DNA from: Alisma plantago-aquatica
Taxonomy: Eukaryota; Streptophyta; Magnoliopsida; Alismatales; Alismataceae
Reading direction: 5' to 3'
Assembly (NCBI GenBank): GCA_963693085.1
Contig: OY856413.1
Span: forward strand, 467,177,879-467,241,878
DNA length: 64,000 bases
Below, piece after piece: positions 35,101 to 46,512 of the stretch. The notes beneath the pieces are model-generated. The model saw only the letters and a program-made list of their open reading frames with translations. It ran no database searches and was not told the DNA's origin. Within the stretch, counting starts at the first letter, position 1, and every line of letters begins with the position of its first letter. The position numbers and the translations under genes are program-made.

Positions 35101-35809
35101 TCGGTCGTCACAGGCACATATACACCTACATATACCAATTAAGTCACCCTATCACACCGTATATTGCTAATCGGTCCACTAAGCGGTAATGAGTTGCATA
35201 TACTCCCGCTTGGCCGATTAAGTGGCCGATTAAACTCTTCTTTTTCAAAAGTCAACAACTTATGTCCATGTATTTCATACATACATGCATACATATACAC
35301 ACATTTCATTATATATTTAAATTTAAATATTTAGTCATTGATCTATATGTTTACATTGTAATACTTATAAAAATTTCCACACACATTTCTACATTTATAT
35401 GAATACTTTTTGATATATTAGCACGTATACATACATACACAATATACCTAATTATACAATCCCACATTTGTACATGTATATAGATTTGTACATTGATTTA
35501 CATACATTTTAGTAATAGAACATATTTACAAAGACATTCCATATATAAACATATATTCATATATAAACACATCATACATCATAAATACATGCATGTTAGT
35601 ATGTTTATATTTAAATGTATATATGTGCCTACTCTGTATATTTTAAATTATGATCTCAAAATATCATTTTATATATAATTATTTTATTGAAATAAAATAA
35701 TCTAAACTTACATATACTCCCATATATACTCCCGCATACCGCATATACTCTATGCAGTACCCTCACTGCCCATACACCGCATACCGCTTTCCTGAACAAT
35801 GCTTAGAGA
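35101..35809. other. AT-rich stretch with ACATACAT/ATATAT words
   Basis: Low-complexity ACATACATA and TATATA sequence fills most of it. Near its right end CATACCGCATAC/CATACACCGCATACCGC is a small CCGCATA repeat. I see no gene. Confidence 0.5.
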
Positions 35810-36390
35810 ATAGGAGCTAGTTGATGAATCCTCCAGATCCATCCTCAGTCACTAATTCAAAGGATTTCTAATGTTTTTGCCCCAATTTTGTTTTGCCTCA
35901 CCAATTTTGTTTTGTCTCATTTTTCTTTCTTTCATTTTTGTGAAAATTCTGACATTTGCACGAAGATGAGGTGATTACAAAACGAATGAGCATTTTGGCA
36001 ACTGTCTTAGGATTGTTTCATTCCTCGTCCAAGTTCAGTGTGGTGATGAATCCTCCAGATTCATCCTCTCAGTCTCCAAATCTAGGGATTTTGTGCCTCA
36101 TATCAACTGATCTACCCTTGTTTTGATTTACTTTAAGTACCTCTTCAGTTTCATGTAAATAATGCTTTACTAGTTCTAATTACCCAAGTTTTTAGTTTAT
36201 TTGATCTTATCCTCCCTTACTCGTGTTCTCTCTCCTCTGTAGATCATCCTCAACCATTGCCAATGGACATGACCCTTACAGCCTTGACTCTAACGATTTT
36301 AGCCAACCAGTTTCACCCAAATAATTTTTTTCTCTAATGGTCTCAAGACCGTTTGAGCCCAAATGGTCCCAAGACCATTTGAGCCCAAAC

Positions 36391-39300
36391 TGTAACGACC
36401 CCACCTCCCGGTAACCCCCAATTAAGGAAGACCAAGAGGTCAGAGCCATTATCCCAATTAACAGGATCAAAGGTTCGACAAATAATTAATAACAATTATC
36501 AAAATTTACCAACTAAACTGAAAACTGGTATAAAATAAAACCTTGCATATCTTTTTAAAACTTTAGTAAACTATCTATCCATAGCTTGAAACTACTCTCT
36601 CTAATCCTCCTTGCCCTTTACTTCTTATTTTCACAATGTGACAATTTAGTGTTTGTTCTTTTGGGGTTTGTACCTAAAACACCAAGAAACAAATACGCGG
36701 TTAGCATAAAGCTTGCATGTGGTGGATTACAAAAATTGTGCAACTATGTTAGCAATGTGATCAACCAATTATCATTTAACATTCAAGATTACATTTTAAG
36801 CAATACTACTCAATCCTTACATATCCCCTATCTCTGTGTTGTCCCTACAGTGGACATGGATACTACCTCTCTCATATGGTAGATCCTTACCCCCATGGCC
36901 CTACCTTATAGGTACCCAATACTTAGGGTTATAGAGTCGCATGGCCCTACCCAAAGGTAGTCCAATCCCTGACTCAAGGTGACTTGATGTTCCTACCCAA
37001 TTGGTGGCCATGTACTAAGTCATCCAATGACCTGATGGACCTACCCCATAGGTAGACATATACTACATTAGTCTATCAAGATACAGAGAGGACTAGGATC
37101 TGATTTAGTAGGCACATATCTTAGGTGATAGTCAAATCCACATTATAGTTTGCATGAATTATATTCATCCAACAGTTTAATTCAAGCCATGATGGAAACA
37201 TCGACAAAACCCTCGGAAAACTAATTTGGGTTTTCATAAGCGTAAGCACATACATGTACTGTAGATTTGGAGATAGAATTATGTAGAGAGAGAAAATCCA
37301 ATCAAGCAAGCAAAGTGCACAAAAATCCTAAAATAAACATTCCAACTTTTTCTATCAATATTTATCCAATTTCATCTTATTCCTTAGTATTTCTATTCCA
37401 ATTTTAGGGTTTCTTGAAAATCAGGGTTTCATTTCCTTTTTTACCACTTTTATTTTACTTTTATCAAAATATCCATCAAACCCTAATTATCTTGTCATAT
37501 TTTCCATTAAGATCCTTAAGATCAGGTTTGGTCCACAAAAACCCTAATTTTTGGATTACTATATCTTTTCTTCCCTTTTTCCTCACTTAGGGTTTCTTAG
37601 GGTATTAATTACAACATTAGGTTTAAAACCCTAATTCTTGCAATTTCATCATCAAAACAGGTTAAATCTAACTTTATCAATAAAACAAGTTAAGCATGCT
37701 TGAATTAACCTAATTGCAATATTAAATCTATCCTTGATTAACAATTAGGGTTTCTAACCACAAATTAACACCTTTTTATCAAAATTAAATACTTTTGCAA
37801 AAAGAGACAGATTTAGGCCTTCAAACTATTTGAAATGTATTTCTCATATTTTTCTGATCATTTTTCATGTATTAATTTTCCTCATCCGAGTTTTCTAGGT
37901 CAAGATATGATTTTATCAAGAAAACCCTTTTTATTTGATTTAATAGCAATTTTCAGAAAAGCGTGGATCGTCTGATCCATGGTCCGCTGGTCCACTTAGG
38001 ATCTAGCGACCAGGATCGCACACACCTTTTCTTAGCGATCAAAAGAAACAAAAGTTCAAACTAACCTTAACACGACTGAAGGAGGTGAGGGGCAGTTTGG
38101 TAAATCTACGGGACCGCTTCTTCTTCAACCCCGCGCGAGCACAACAACTACGATGGTCAACTCGGGTGTTGACTCTACGATCTCGTCCTCCTGTGAAGGA
38201 GCCAACTAGTCAGGGAGCTTCTTCTTCCTCTACTGAACTTGCCTACGGTCTCAATTGCTTGCCCAAGCCTCGCCAAGACCGTCCCCTACTCGCCAGACTC
38301 CGGCGAGGGTCACAAAGATGTTGGAGGTGTAGGTCAGGACTAAGAGATCAATTGAGCGCACGAAAATGTTCCTCGTTCTCTTCCACATAGGTTAGGGTAG
38401 CAAATAGGGACATTGGTGCCCTCACACACCCTTCCCTATATATAGGGACAAGGTCAGGCTCACGAGGATTGGGTACTTCCCAAAACGACGACCAAACCTA
38501 GCCGTACCAGGGATGATTCCTTGCGGTTTCTTCTCCCAAGTCCGAAGGGACTATTAACAGGCTGGCATATTCTCTAGATCTCAAGAAATCTAGGATGGAA
38601 ATTCCTCCTGTGACTTGCAAAGTCCCAGTCCGTGTGGGACTTAAAAGATGAGCGACCAACGTTGGATTGAGATCCATCGGTCCTCAAAGCACACAATCAA
38701 AAACCTTTTTCAATTGCCAATTAATGCCTTATTTTTGAGAAATCTTGAGAAATTGATATCTCCCAAACCATAACTCCTTTTTGCATCAAATTTTAAGGGA
38801 ACGTTTGTCTTTACATTATCTAGCTATGTACAAAATTTTCGAAACAAATTGCAATGGATGAGATGGATTCCTTCTCTCCCAAGTTATCTATCCAATTAAT
38901 CAAAATTAATTAGTATTCTTTTTCCTTTTGCCATCATCTTGTTATTTTGGGTCCCTTGGACCTCAAAAAATCCTAAAGCCATGAATTCCCGTATTGGGGA
39001 ATATTCCTTAGCCTTTTACGTATCCTTTATATATTTTCTCTTTCTTCTTATTCATTTCTCTAGTAAAATATCTCTTCTCAAGGATTTCTCTTTATCTTTC
39101 TTTTTATTTTCCTAATTGGCATCCCTTTTATCATTAGGAATCTTTTGGATACGAAAATCCATCAAGGACAACCCAATTATACTTATTTTTTTTTTTGGTA
39201 ATCCGAGCTCACTGTATTAACCCAATTATACTTATTTTCCATATTTAATCATTGTTTTTAATTTCTTTCTTAATAAAGAAATATCTAGTTGATCTTTTCT

Positions 39301-39622
39301 TTTCTTATTGCTTTATCTTTGCAATTTTGGACTCCTTGGGACCCAAGTAACCCAAGAGGCACGAAATCCACCTTTGGATTACACTCTAATGCCTACTACA
39401 GGTTTCCACAATTTTCGTTTCTCCATTTCTTATTAATAATGGAGTTTCTTTTGTCTTTTCCTTATTATTGGGCCCAATATCCAATAAAGCCCACAAATAA
39501 ATCAACAAGGCTATCTTAAACAAAATTCATACATTCAATCAAAAGTCATCATTATTTGTTCATTTAACTTTATTATGAGAAATTACATTTCTCACCAAAT
39601 GAACCAAAACATTGGGGTTGTT
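36391..39622 (+). mobile_element. Solo LTR (Tekay/Del-like), about 3.2 kb
   Basis: It starts TGTAACGACCCCACCTCC, matching the LTR at 23240 in reverse complement over several hundred bases. Landmarks include AAGACCAAGAGGTCAGAGCC and repeated CCTACCC-A-AGGTAG words at 36.9-37.1 kb. It ends near GGGGTTGTTGA, a worn inverted form of the start. Left and right flanks are both LTR sequence of the LARD-like family, so no internal region of its own remains. A clear target duplication is not visible. The 101-codon frame at 38085-38390 and the frame at 39289-39519 have no recognisable domain and are not called. Confidence 0.7.
38436..38447 (+). promoter_or_regulatory. Putative TATA box of the solo LTR
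   Basis: CTATATATAGGG lies downstream of the GC-rich part of the LTR, in a position that fits an LTR promoter. Confidence 0.5.
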
Positions 39623-39912
39623 GAGACCGTTTGGGCTCAAACGGTCTCAAGACTGATAGGCCAATAGAGACTGAATAGAGGTGATCATTCTCAAGACCGC
39701 ATGATGGCCTTACGTTCCCAAACCAAAAGTGTTGAGACCGATTGGAAGGAAAGTGCTGAGACCATTCAATAGCTTGACCTGAGACTGTGAAGAGCGCATG
39801 ACTGTTTGGATGCATGCACAAGACCATGAAGAAGAGACTGATTTGGCTGCAAAATGAGAGAACACAATACTCAAAACTATGAGGGATTATCAATTTCCCA
39901 AATTGAATAGAT

Positions 39913-42033
39913 TTCTCTTTCAATGGAAGTCCTAATGTGCACCAAAAACCATAGGGAGTTGATGTTCTCTCTAGGTTTACCTACAACTGTTGCTAGATAA
40001 ATGCTCCAACCCCACAAGAGTGTGGAAGCCTTATCATAGTACATATTTAGGATCGAACCCAAAGGACAATGTTAAGTATCTGAGTGTCTTTATCTTATTT
40101 CATTTTGATCTAAGTTAATCATCTATAGACAAAAGTTTGATTTGAGTTATTTAACCTAAAACATGCGAAAGTAAAGGCAAGTATGAAAACTAGTTAGGAA
40201 TTAAAAAAGAAAGATTAACAAATGATGATGGACCATTGGGGCGGTGCGGGTGTTCAACACCACTGCACATGTATTGTACCTGTACCAAACATAGCAAGAC
40301 CTGCAAGCAAGACATATGCATGTTGTATAATACCAATGTCTTGTGGGACAAGAGTATTGCACACATCCTTCACGGGTTGAGTAACTCTCATCCGGTACAT
40401 ATCTACGTGTCAATAAAGATATGTAATATCCGAAGAGAGAATCTTACTCAACCTCATGAAACGTGCATCAGAAAACAAACAAGCAAGCAATAATTACCAA
40501 TTTGATTAGTATCCTTATAGACCATCCCTCTTTTGAAGGCATATCTATGAGAAACGTAGGTGTGTTTCAACGTCAGCCATCCCTGAACAAATGGTCAAGT
40601 ACTTTGCACCACTTCCTCCACAGAGTGTGTTCCTCGACCTATCAAGATTGCACTTTTGTACGTCAACTGATTCAATTTCATAGTACGAAAGTGCAACGAT
40701 GGAGGTGAGTTTACTCCACTCCTTAGAAAGTCTTCCTAGATACCGAAACGGATGTGTGGTGGATACACACACCAAAAACCAACACTAAATCGGTATTCGA
40801 GTCCTAAGAGTGATCATAGATAAACCACAATGAAAGATAATAGATGCACACAAGAACACGGCCAACATTCAAGCATGTATGAAACAATTTAGTATTGAAT
40901 CAAAAAGATAACATCTTTTGGTACAAACTACAAAGCATGGGCAGTGGGGCTAGTCCCCGTACCCCAGCGGATGGAACTACTTGCTCTTCATAGAGGGAGC
41001 AACAAAGAGAGAGAAGAGAGAGAAGGAAAGCATCGTCGGCGTAGAAGAGTAGATCTGTGGCAGCCCGGTGTAGATTGCTCCAGTCTTCATGATTGCTCCG
41101 ACTTTGTCGATGAAGTCCGTCTATTCACCTCGATCCTCGTATCTACCTACACAGATGTATGGGTAGGATGAGGTAGAGTTTAGTGGAGAGTTTGGTGGAT
41201 ATGAGGTAGCAGTGGAGCAGCCTTCGGGCCTCTCAGATCTGATAACCCCCCTGAAAGTGGGCTATCGGGTCTTATTTATAGGCTTACTGAGTCTTGGACG
41301 GTTTGGTCTGGATCTGCAAATTTCCTAAAAATATCTCTTATCTTGGCTTTAGCTTTCGGTTTCCCTTTCCCACAGTTTTAGTACTTGTGGTCATCCTCTC
41401 GGTCTTGAGACCGAAAGGGCCTTCACACGGTCTCGGGCTTGGGTCTCTATTCGTTTTGGGAAACTGATAATCCCTCACAGTTTTGAGTATTGCATTCTCT
41501 CAGTTTGCATCCACATCGATATCTTCTTCACAGTCTTACGCATGCATCCAAATGGTCATGCGCTCTTCACAGACTCAGATCAAGCTACTGAACGGTCTCA
41601 ACGCTTGCCTTCCAATCAGTCTCGGTGCTTTCGGTTTGGGAACGTAAGGCCATCATGCGGTCTTGAGAATGATTGCTTCCATTCAGTCTCTGCTGGCCTA
41701 TCAGTCTTGAGACCGTTTGTGCTCAAACGTTCTTGGGACTGTTTGGGCTCAAATGGTATGGGGATCGTTTGGGCTCAAATGGTCTTGAGTCAAGGTTGTA
41801 AGGGTCATGACCATTAGAAATGGTTGAGGATGATCTGCAGAGGAGAGAGAACGTGAGTAAGGGAGGATAAGATCAAATAAACTAAAAACTAGGATAATTA
41901 GAACTAGTAAAGCATTATTTACATGAAACTCGAGAGGTACTTAAAGTAAATCAAAGCAAGGGTAGATTAGTTGATATGAGGCACACAATCCCTAGATTTG
42001 GTGACTGAGAGGATGAATCGGGAGGATTCATCA
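39913..42033 (-). repeat. 3' LTR of the LARD-like element
   Basis: This is the direct-repeat partner of 46513-48658, with very similar sequence throughout and few length changes. A TATAAATA box lies at 41280-41273 on the minus strand. Upstream of it (41.4-41.8 kb) is an array of GAGACCGTTTG/CAAACGGTCTC words. Open frames within it (40201-40775, 40944-41171, 41542-41817) recur in the other LTR and have no recognisable domain. Confidence 0.88.
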
Positions 42034-43983
42034 CCACACCGAACTTAAGCCTTGCTCGTTCCGAGGAATGAAAAAGCCTAAGACAATTGCCAAAATGCTC
42101 ATTCATTTTGTAATCACCTCATCTTCGTGCAAATGTCAGAATTTTCATGAAAATGAAAGAAAGAAAACTGATGCAAAACAAAATTGGTGAGGCAAAACAA
42201 AATTGGGGCAAAAACGTCAGAAATCTTTTGAATTGGTGACTGAGGATGGATTTGGAGGATTCATCACCACACTGAACTTAAGCGTTACTCGTTCCGAGGA
42301 ATGGAAAACTTAAAAAAGTCACCAATGAAATCGTTCATCTCGTGATTGCCTCATCCTTATGTCATATCGTAATTTTGTTTATGTCTCAGATCGATATAGC
42401 ATTAAGGATTCCTTAGATCACAGAATACATCTTATGATATCCTCGTTTATAAGTTCCCTTTACTGAAGTATATCCTTCTCACTCTTTGGTGTATCCGTCA
42501 TGTTTAAAAGTTTTATGAGACTTTGAAAAGACCCACAGAATCAACAAACATGCATATGATCGTCACTGGTGTTCTCAAGAGAAAGGTTGAAATGGAGGTG
42601 ATTGGGGTGCCAGTACGATGAAAGAGGAAGGAAAAGAGGTGTGATTAAGAGATAAGAGTCTCTTCTCTGATTAACTCAAGACTCTTATTATTGGTAATTC
42701 ATCAAGACACTTTGAATGTTTTGTGCACAATACTGGTTGACTTAGCCTTACACCCGATTTTTTTCTTCTAAAGGTAAATCAGAAGTGTGTATAGGTTGGC
42801 TTAAGGTTTTTGGCAATTTTACCTCTTTGAAAGGAGGTAAGGGTCATTTTTGGATCCTTAGGATCTCACTATCGGTCGCGACACATCTGCCATTGTGAGG
42901 GCAGCTAATGTATCGGCACCGGCCAGGCAAGACCTTTATCAGTTATCCTTATTCAGGGCACAACTCTCATGTTTTTATTCACACTCTGGCTTTTATTCAT
43001 TCTCACTTGGCTTAGGAGAAAGGGTATTTTTGAATTTTTATATATTTGGGCTGCCAAGCCTCTTTTTGGAATCGGGGTAGATTTTTCACCAACCTCGATA
43101 TGTGCACAATCATCATTGTATACTCTTTGAATTGAAATGAGAAGGTGATACACTCTTGTTATGTATTGAGGCGTATGGAAAAAGTGGTAGTGGAAAAAAG
43201 AGGTGTGGTGTACCACACCAAACTTAGAATTTGCCAGAGGTGTGGTTCACCACACCAAACTTAGAGTTCAGAAAAGTTATAGTGTTCACTAGAAAGGAGT
43301 GTGGCGTGCCACACCGAACTTAAAGCTTTGGCATGGTTGGTGAGAGGAGAGGTATGGGGATGAAAGGAGGAGTGTAGAAGAGAGTTCAGATCATAATGTA
43401 GTTTGCTTAGCAATTCCATATGACGGGCTCCTTTTCTTCATCACACTCTGCTCAAATAGTGACATGATAAAACTTCAAATGAGAATTCCATACAGCTGAT
43501 CCATTACTCAGAGAGAGGCACAATGCATTTGATATATTTCAGACTTGTTGAGGCTTATCATTCTTATGAAGGATATGACATTAGGGTTCATAGACTATAC
43601 AAGATGAAATCATTTATCGTTTAGTTTTAAGCGTTGGTTCCTTGTGGATTTGTAATGAAAAGAGGTGATGACCACGTATTCAAAAGGCAAAAGATGGCTA
43701 GATAAAGGCTTTATTTTAAGAAAAATGAGAAAGCAGAAAAATTGCAAAAAAGAACATAGAATAGAAAACAGAAAGCAGTAAAAGTAGAGGGTGGAGTGGG
43801 AGTCATACCACCCGCCCTCCACCTCGAACTTATGAGTTTTCCTGTTTCTGAACAAATACTAGGTTCGAGGTGGAGGGGAAGGGTTGTGTAATGTCAACCA
43901 GGCGGTCCTCGTAGTTGGAAGAAGGTCCAAAAAAGATGTCTCATAATAGCCAGTGCTGAGAGTGAGGAAGTGGCCTGAACAAC
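42034..43983 (-). other. Non-coding 3' internal part with reiterated TAAGTTYGGTGTGG motif
   Basis: CCACACCGAACTTA or a one-base variant (minus: TAAGTTYGGTGTGG) occurs at 42034, 42267, 43213, 43250 and 43309. The first lies directly at the LTR start, where a polypurine-type primer is expected. The second comes with a 70-bp duplication of the LTR edge: GGATTCATCACCACAC is found at both 42025 and 42258. GGTGTGGTGTACCACACC at 43203-43220 is a palindrome. I see no coding sequence in this stretch. Confidence 0.75.
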
Positions 43984-46278
43984 CTATTGACTGGGTGGTC
44001 GTGGTAACTCGAACGGGTTTTCTGGACGACTTGTATGTACATTTCTTTCACCTCTTTGTCCGTACAGAAGAATCCAGAGACCTTCCCCCATCAACAGGGG
44101 AGGTGGAATATAAGAAATAGAGACTTGAGGACTAGGTGAGTAATCTAGGTATTGCCTATTTGTGTCCTCCAGTTGTGGTTCACCCTCGAAGTTCAAAGTA
44201 AAACTTCTTTCTTCAAAATCCAGAGCAGTTGATTGAGGGTCGGCCACTTGGACTTCCTCCTATCCTAGATCGGGTGGCAGATCCAATTCAGGCTTCATTT
44301 TGTCACCTGGCTTTTCTTGTGCAGGATATGGTAGCTAGGATGACATTTCTTCATCATAGGAGTTATTTTGAGAAGTATCATCATCTTTATCAATGTTGAA
44401 ATTGATAAGAGCATCATTCTTCTTTTCAAAATTGTGTTCAGAATTTTCCTTGTAGAACACCCTTAATTCATCTAGGTAACTAAAAGTGGATTTGACTGGT
44501 AGAATGAACTCTTGCTCGGGTAAAGGAATCATGGGATTCCAGGGTAGGGGTTCTAATGATGTATCTTCATGGGAGGGATTAGTCCACGACATAATGTTTT
44601 GAGGACTAGAATCTCCCGATGACTTTTTTTCTTTGATATTGGGACTAAAATACTCCATTTCTGAGTCAGGTTATTGTTCCAATACTTCTTCATAGTGCTC
44701 CTCTGGTTCTGTTAAGTGCTCGGGAGGAGTCACTACGGGGAGAATGAAACTTTTTGTAGGTAATGGAAGTATCTCATTCTCTTGAATATGTGGTAGATCA
44801 GGAGGAGCTTCTTCATGAGTTGCTATAAAAGGACATGTTTGTGGCTCGATGTCCTCGCACGGGTCCTTTTTGTCATTACAAGAGTCTACAGGAATATCGT
44901 AATCCATTCCAAAATCAAGAGATGGTTCATGTTTAGTGCACTATCAACTCGTTCAAGTGACTAGAAGGAGATTCAATAGAAAGATCATGCTCTTGTTCGA
45001 GAACTGGCTCCGTATGGACATCTTGTAGAGGTGGTAGCTCTGGTGACGTCATCTTATGGAAAAGATCGGTTATAGATTCATCATCTTGAGACCCATCCTC
45101 CTCCCATGATTCTTTTTCATCATCAGGGTCAGTGAGAATAGCATGATCAAGATCTTGATCAGTCCCATCCTTGATGTTTGTTTCTAGATCAGCCGAATGA
45201 TCAGAAATTTCTTCATAAGGATAAATCAGATCATGTTCTAGTAATGGAGTTAGTTGAGTCTCTTGCATAAAAGATATCTCCTTATTCGAATCAATCATGT
45301 ATTCCTCTGAGTCTGATTGTGAAGGAGTTTAGAGTTCTTGTGACATAAACCCTTCTTCTATGGACTTCATTGATGAGATAGCTGAAATTGAAGAGGTTTT
45401 TTCATTTAGGGAGTCGATCATTGTTAATTTCTCCTCAATAGTTGGATATGGGTCTATGAAGTTAGAAGGTAGGTAAGTGTTGAAGTTTATCTCCAATTGA
45501 TCTCCTGACTATAGAGAATCCCCATATTGGCTACTCGATCTTTGATCTAAGAGCATAGTGCATGAATAATTATCCAGGTCGGACCTTGGCTTAGAAAATG
45601 ATTCTTTCTCTTGTGATGATGTAAATAAATCATCTTTGAGTTCGGTTATTAGCTCTGAGGATGATCCCTCACCCTACACTTATGCTTGAAGATCATTGGA
45701 AGGTATATCCCACATGATTTCATAATCATCATCATAATCAACATGTGGGTTAGGAATGTGCTTAGTTGAAGTTGGTGGTTGTTCTACATGTTGGTCAGAA
45801 GCGTTGAAAAATTGTGTAAGTTGATCAAGATCGGCTATCAACTTTTTTGTCGTGGCTGTCTGATCAGCTAGTTGTTGAGACACCGACATCTTTAAGGCAC
45901 ACAGTTCTTCCATTAACATACGTTGATCTCCATAAGAGGGATCTTCCCTCCACCCATTGGGTTGGTGTTGATAATAGCTCTCCTCATCATATATTGATTT
46001 GCATTGTTTTCCAGGTTCCCTCATACGTTGCAGTCTACGCCTTGAAATATATCATGGTTGGGTTTTTCATAGTAGCTTCCAGGGTGATACAGATTATAAC
46101 TTGCGTTATATCCATAGTTGTATGAAGAGGCTGCTTTGAGGTTCCCAACTATATGAATCGTGATTACTTGATGCAGAGACATCACGTAGAGATGAGGGAC
46201 GTTGAAGCAGTAAATCGATGTATGCGAATAGTCACCACATAGTTGACATCTAATGGTTGGTGGTGTCGAGTGCTTCAT
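43984..46278 (-). pseudogene. Gag-like acidic protein of the LARD-like element, broken
   Basis: The frame begins near 46278 with a CQLCGDYSHTSIYC knuckle-like motif (C-x2-C-x4-H-x4-C). A coiled-coil-like segment follows (LCALKMSVSQQLADQ, 46024-45680). A long Glu/Asp/Ser/Pro-rich region then runs to 43984. It holds a repeated module with the pattern LP..E..LP.....ILPV......L.EL (copies near 45030, 44780 and 44500). The pieces fall in two frames with several TAG/TAA stops, so one to two frameshifts have occurred. It resembles no protein I can name beyond the knuckle. An RNA-binding packaging role is an inference from its position after the primer site. Confidence 0.6.
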
Positions 46279-46460
46279 TTTGAAGAGAGTTAGTACCTAG
46301 AACCAAAGAAAGAGTTTATCAGGTTTGACCAAGCACTTCAAATCCAAGAAGATATGTGAAATTAAGTCCTTCACTTTTTAGGTTTTTGAGAAGAAAATGG
46401 AAAACCCTAGAGAAACTTAAATCAACACGTAATTCGAAAAAGACGATTCTTACACTATTG

Positions 46461-46479
46461 TCCCTGGAAACGACGCTAT
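46461..46479 (-). other. Primer-binding site (tRNA-Asp type) of the LARD-like element
   Basis: On the minus strand TAGCGTCGTTTCCAGGGA lies about 30 bases after the LTR end. It matches the Athila/Tat-type site TGGCGCCGTTGCCGGGGA with a handful of changes, mostly transitions. This places the element near the Tat/Athila side of Ty3/Gypsy. Confidence 0.65.
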
Positions 46480-46512
46480 TTTTTTATGGAGCTAGGATTT
46501 ACACCAAAAGAT

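Larger units (their letters stand above)
35810..39912 (+). mobile_element. Older, interrupted copy of the LARD-like family (3' end and LTR)
   Basis: 35810-36043 is the reverse complement of the internal end of the neighbouring LARD-like element (42034-42250), finishing with CAAGTTCAGTGTGG. The LTR starts TGATGAATCC at 36044, runs to 36390, is interrupted by a solo LTR, and resumes at about 39623. It breaks off at 39912, where the second copy of the same family (39913-48658) has inserted. This copy is therefore older than both insertions and lies in the opposite orientation to the second copy. Confidence 0.75.

Noticed and set aside
38085..38390. 101-codon Arg/Ser-rich frame
   Set aside because: It lies in the GC-rich part of the solo LTR, has no recognisable domain and fits GC-driven absence of stops.
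40201..41817. Several frames of 70-90 codons in the LARD-like LTR that recur at 46.8-47.8 kb
   Set aside because: Their presence in both LTRs follows from LTR duplication. They lie on both strands and in overlapping frames and have no recognisable domain.
43984..46278. A host transcription-factor-like acidic gene
   Set aside because: It sits between matched LTRs just after a primer-binding site, in the position of gag, so it belongs to the LARD-like element.
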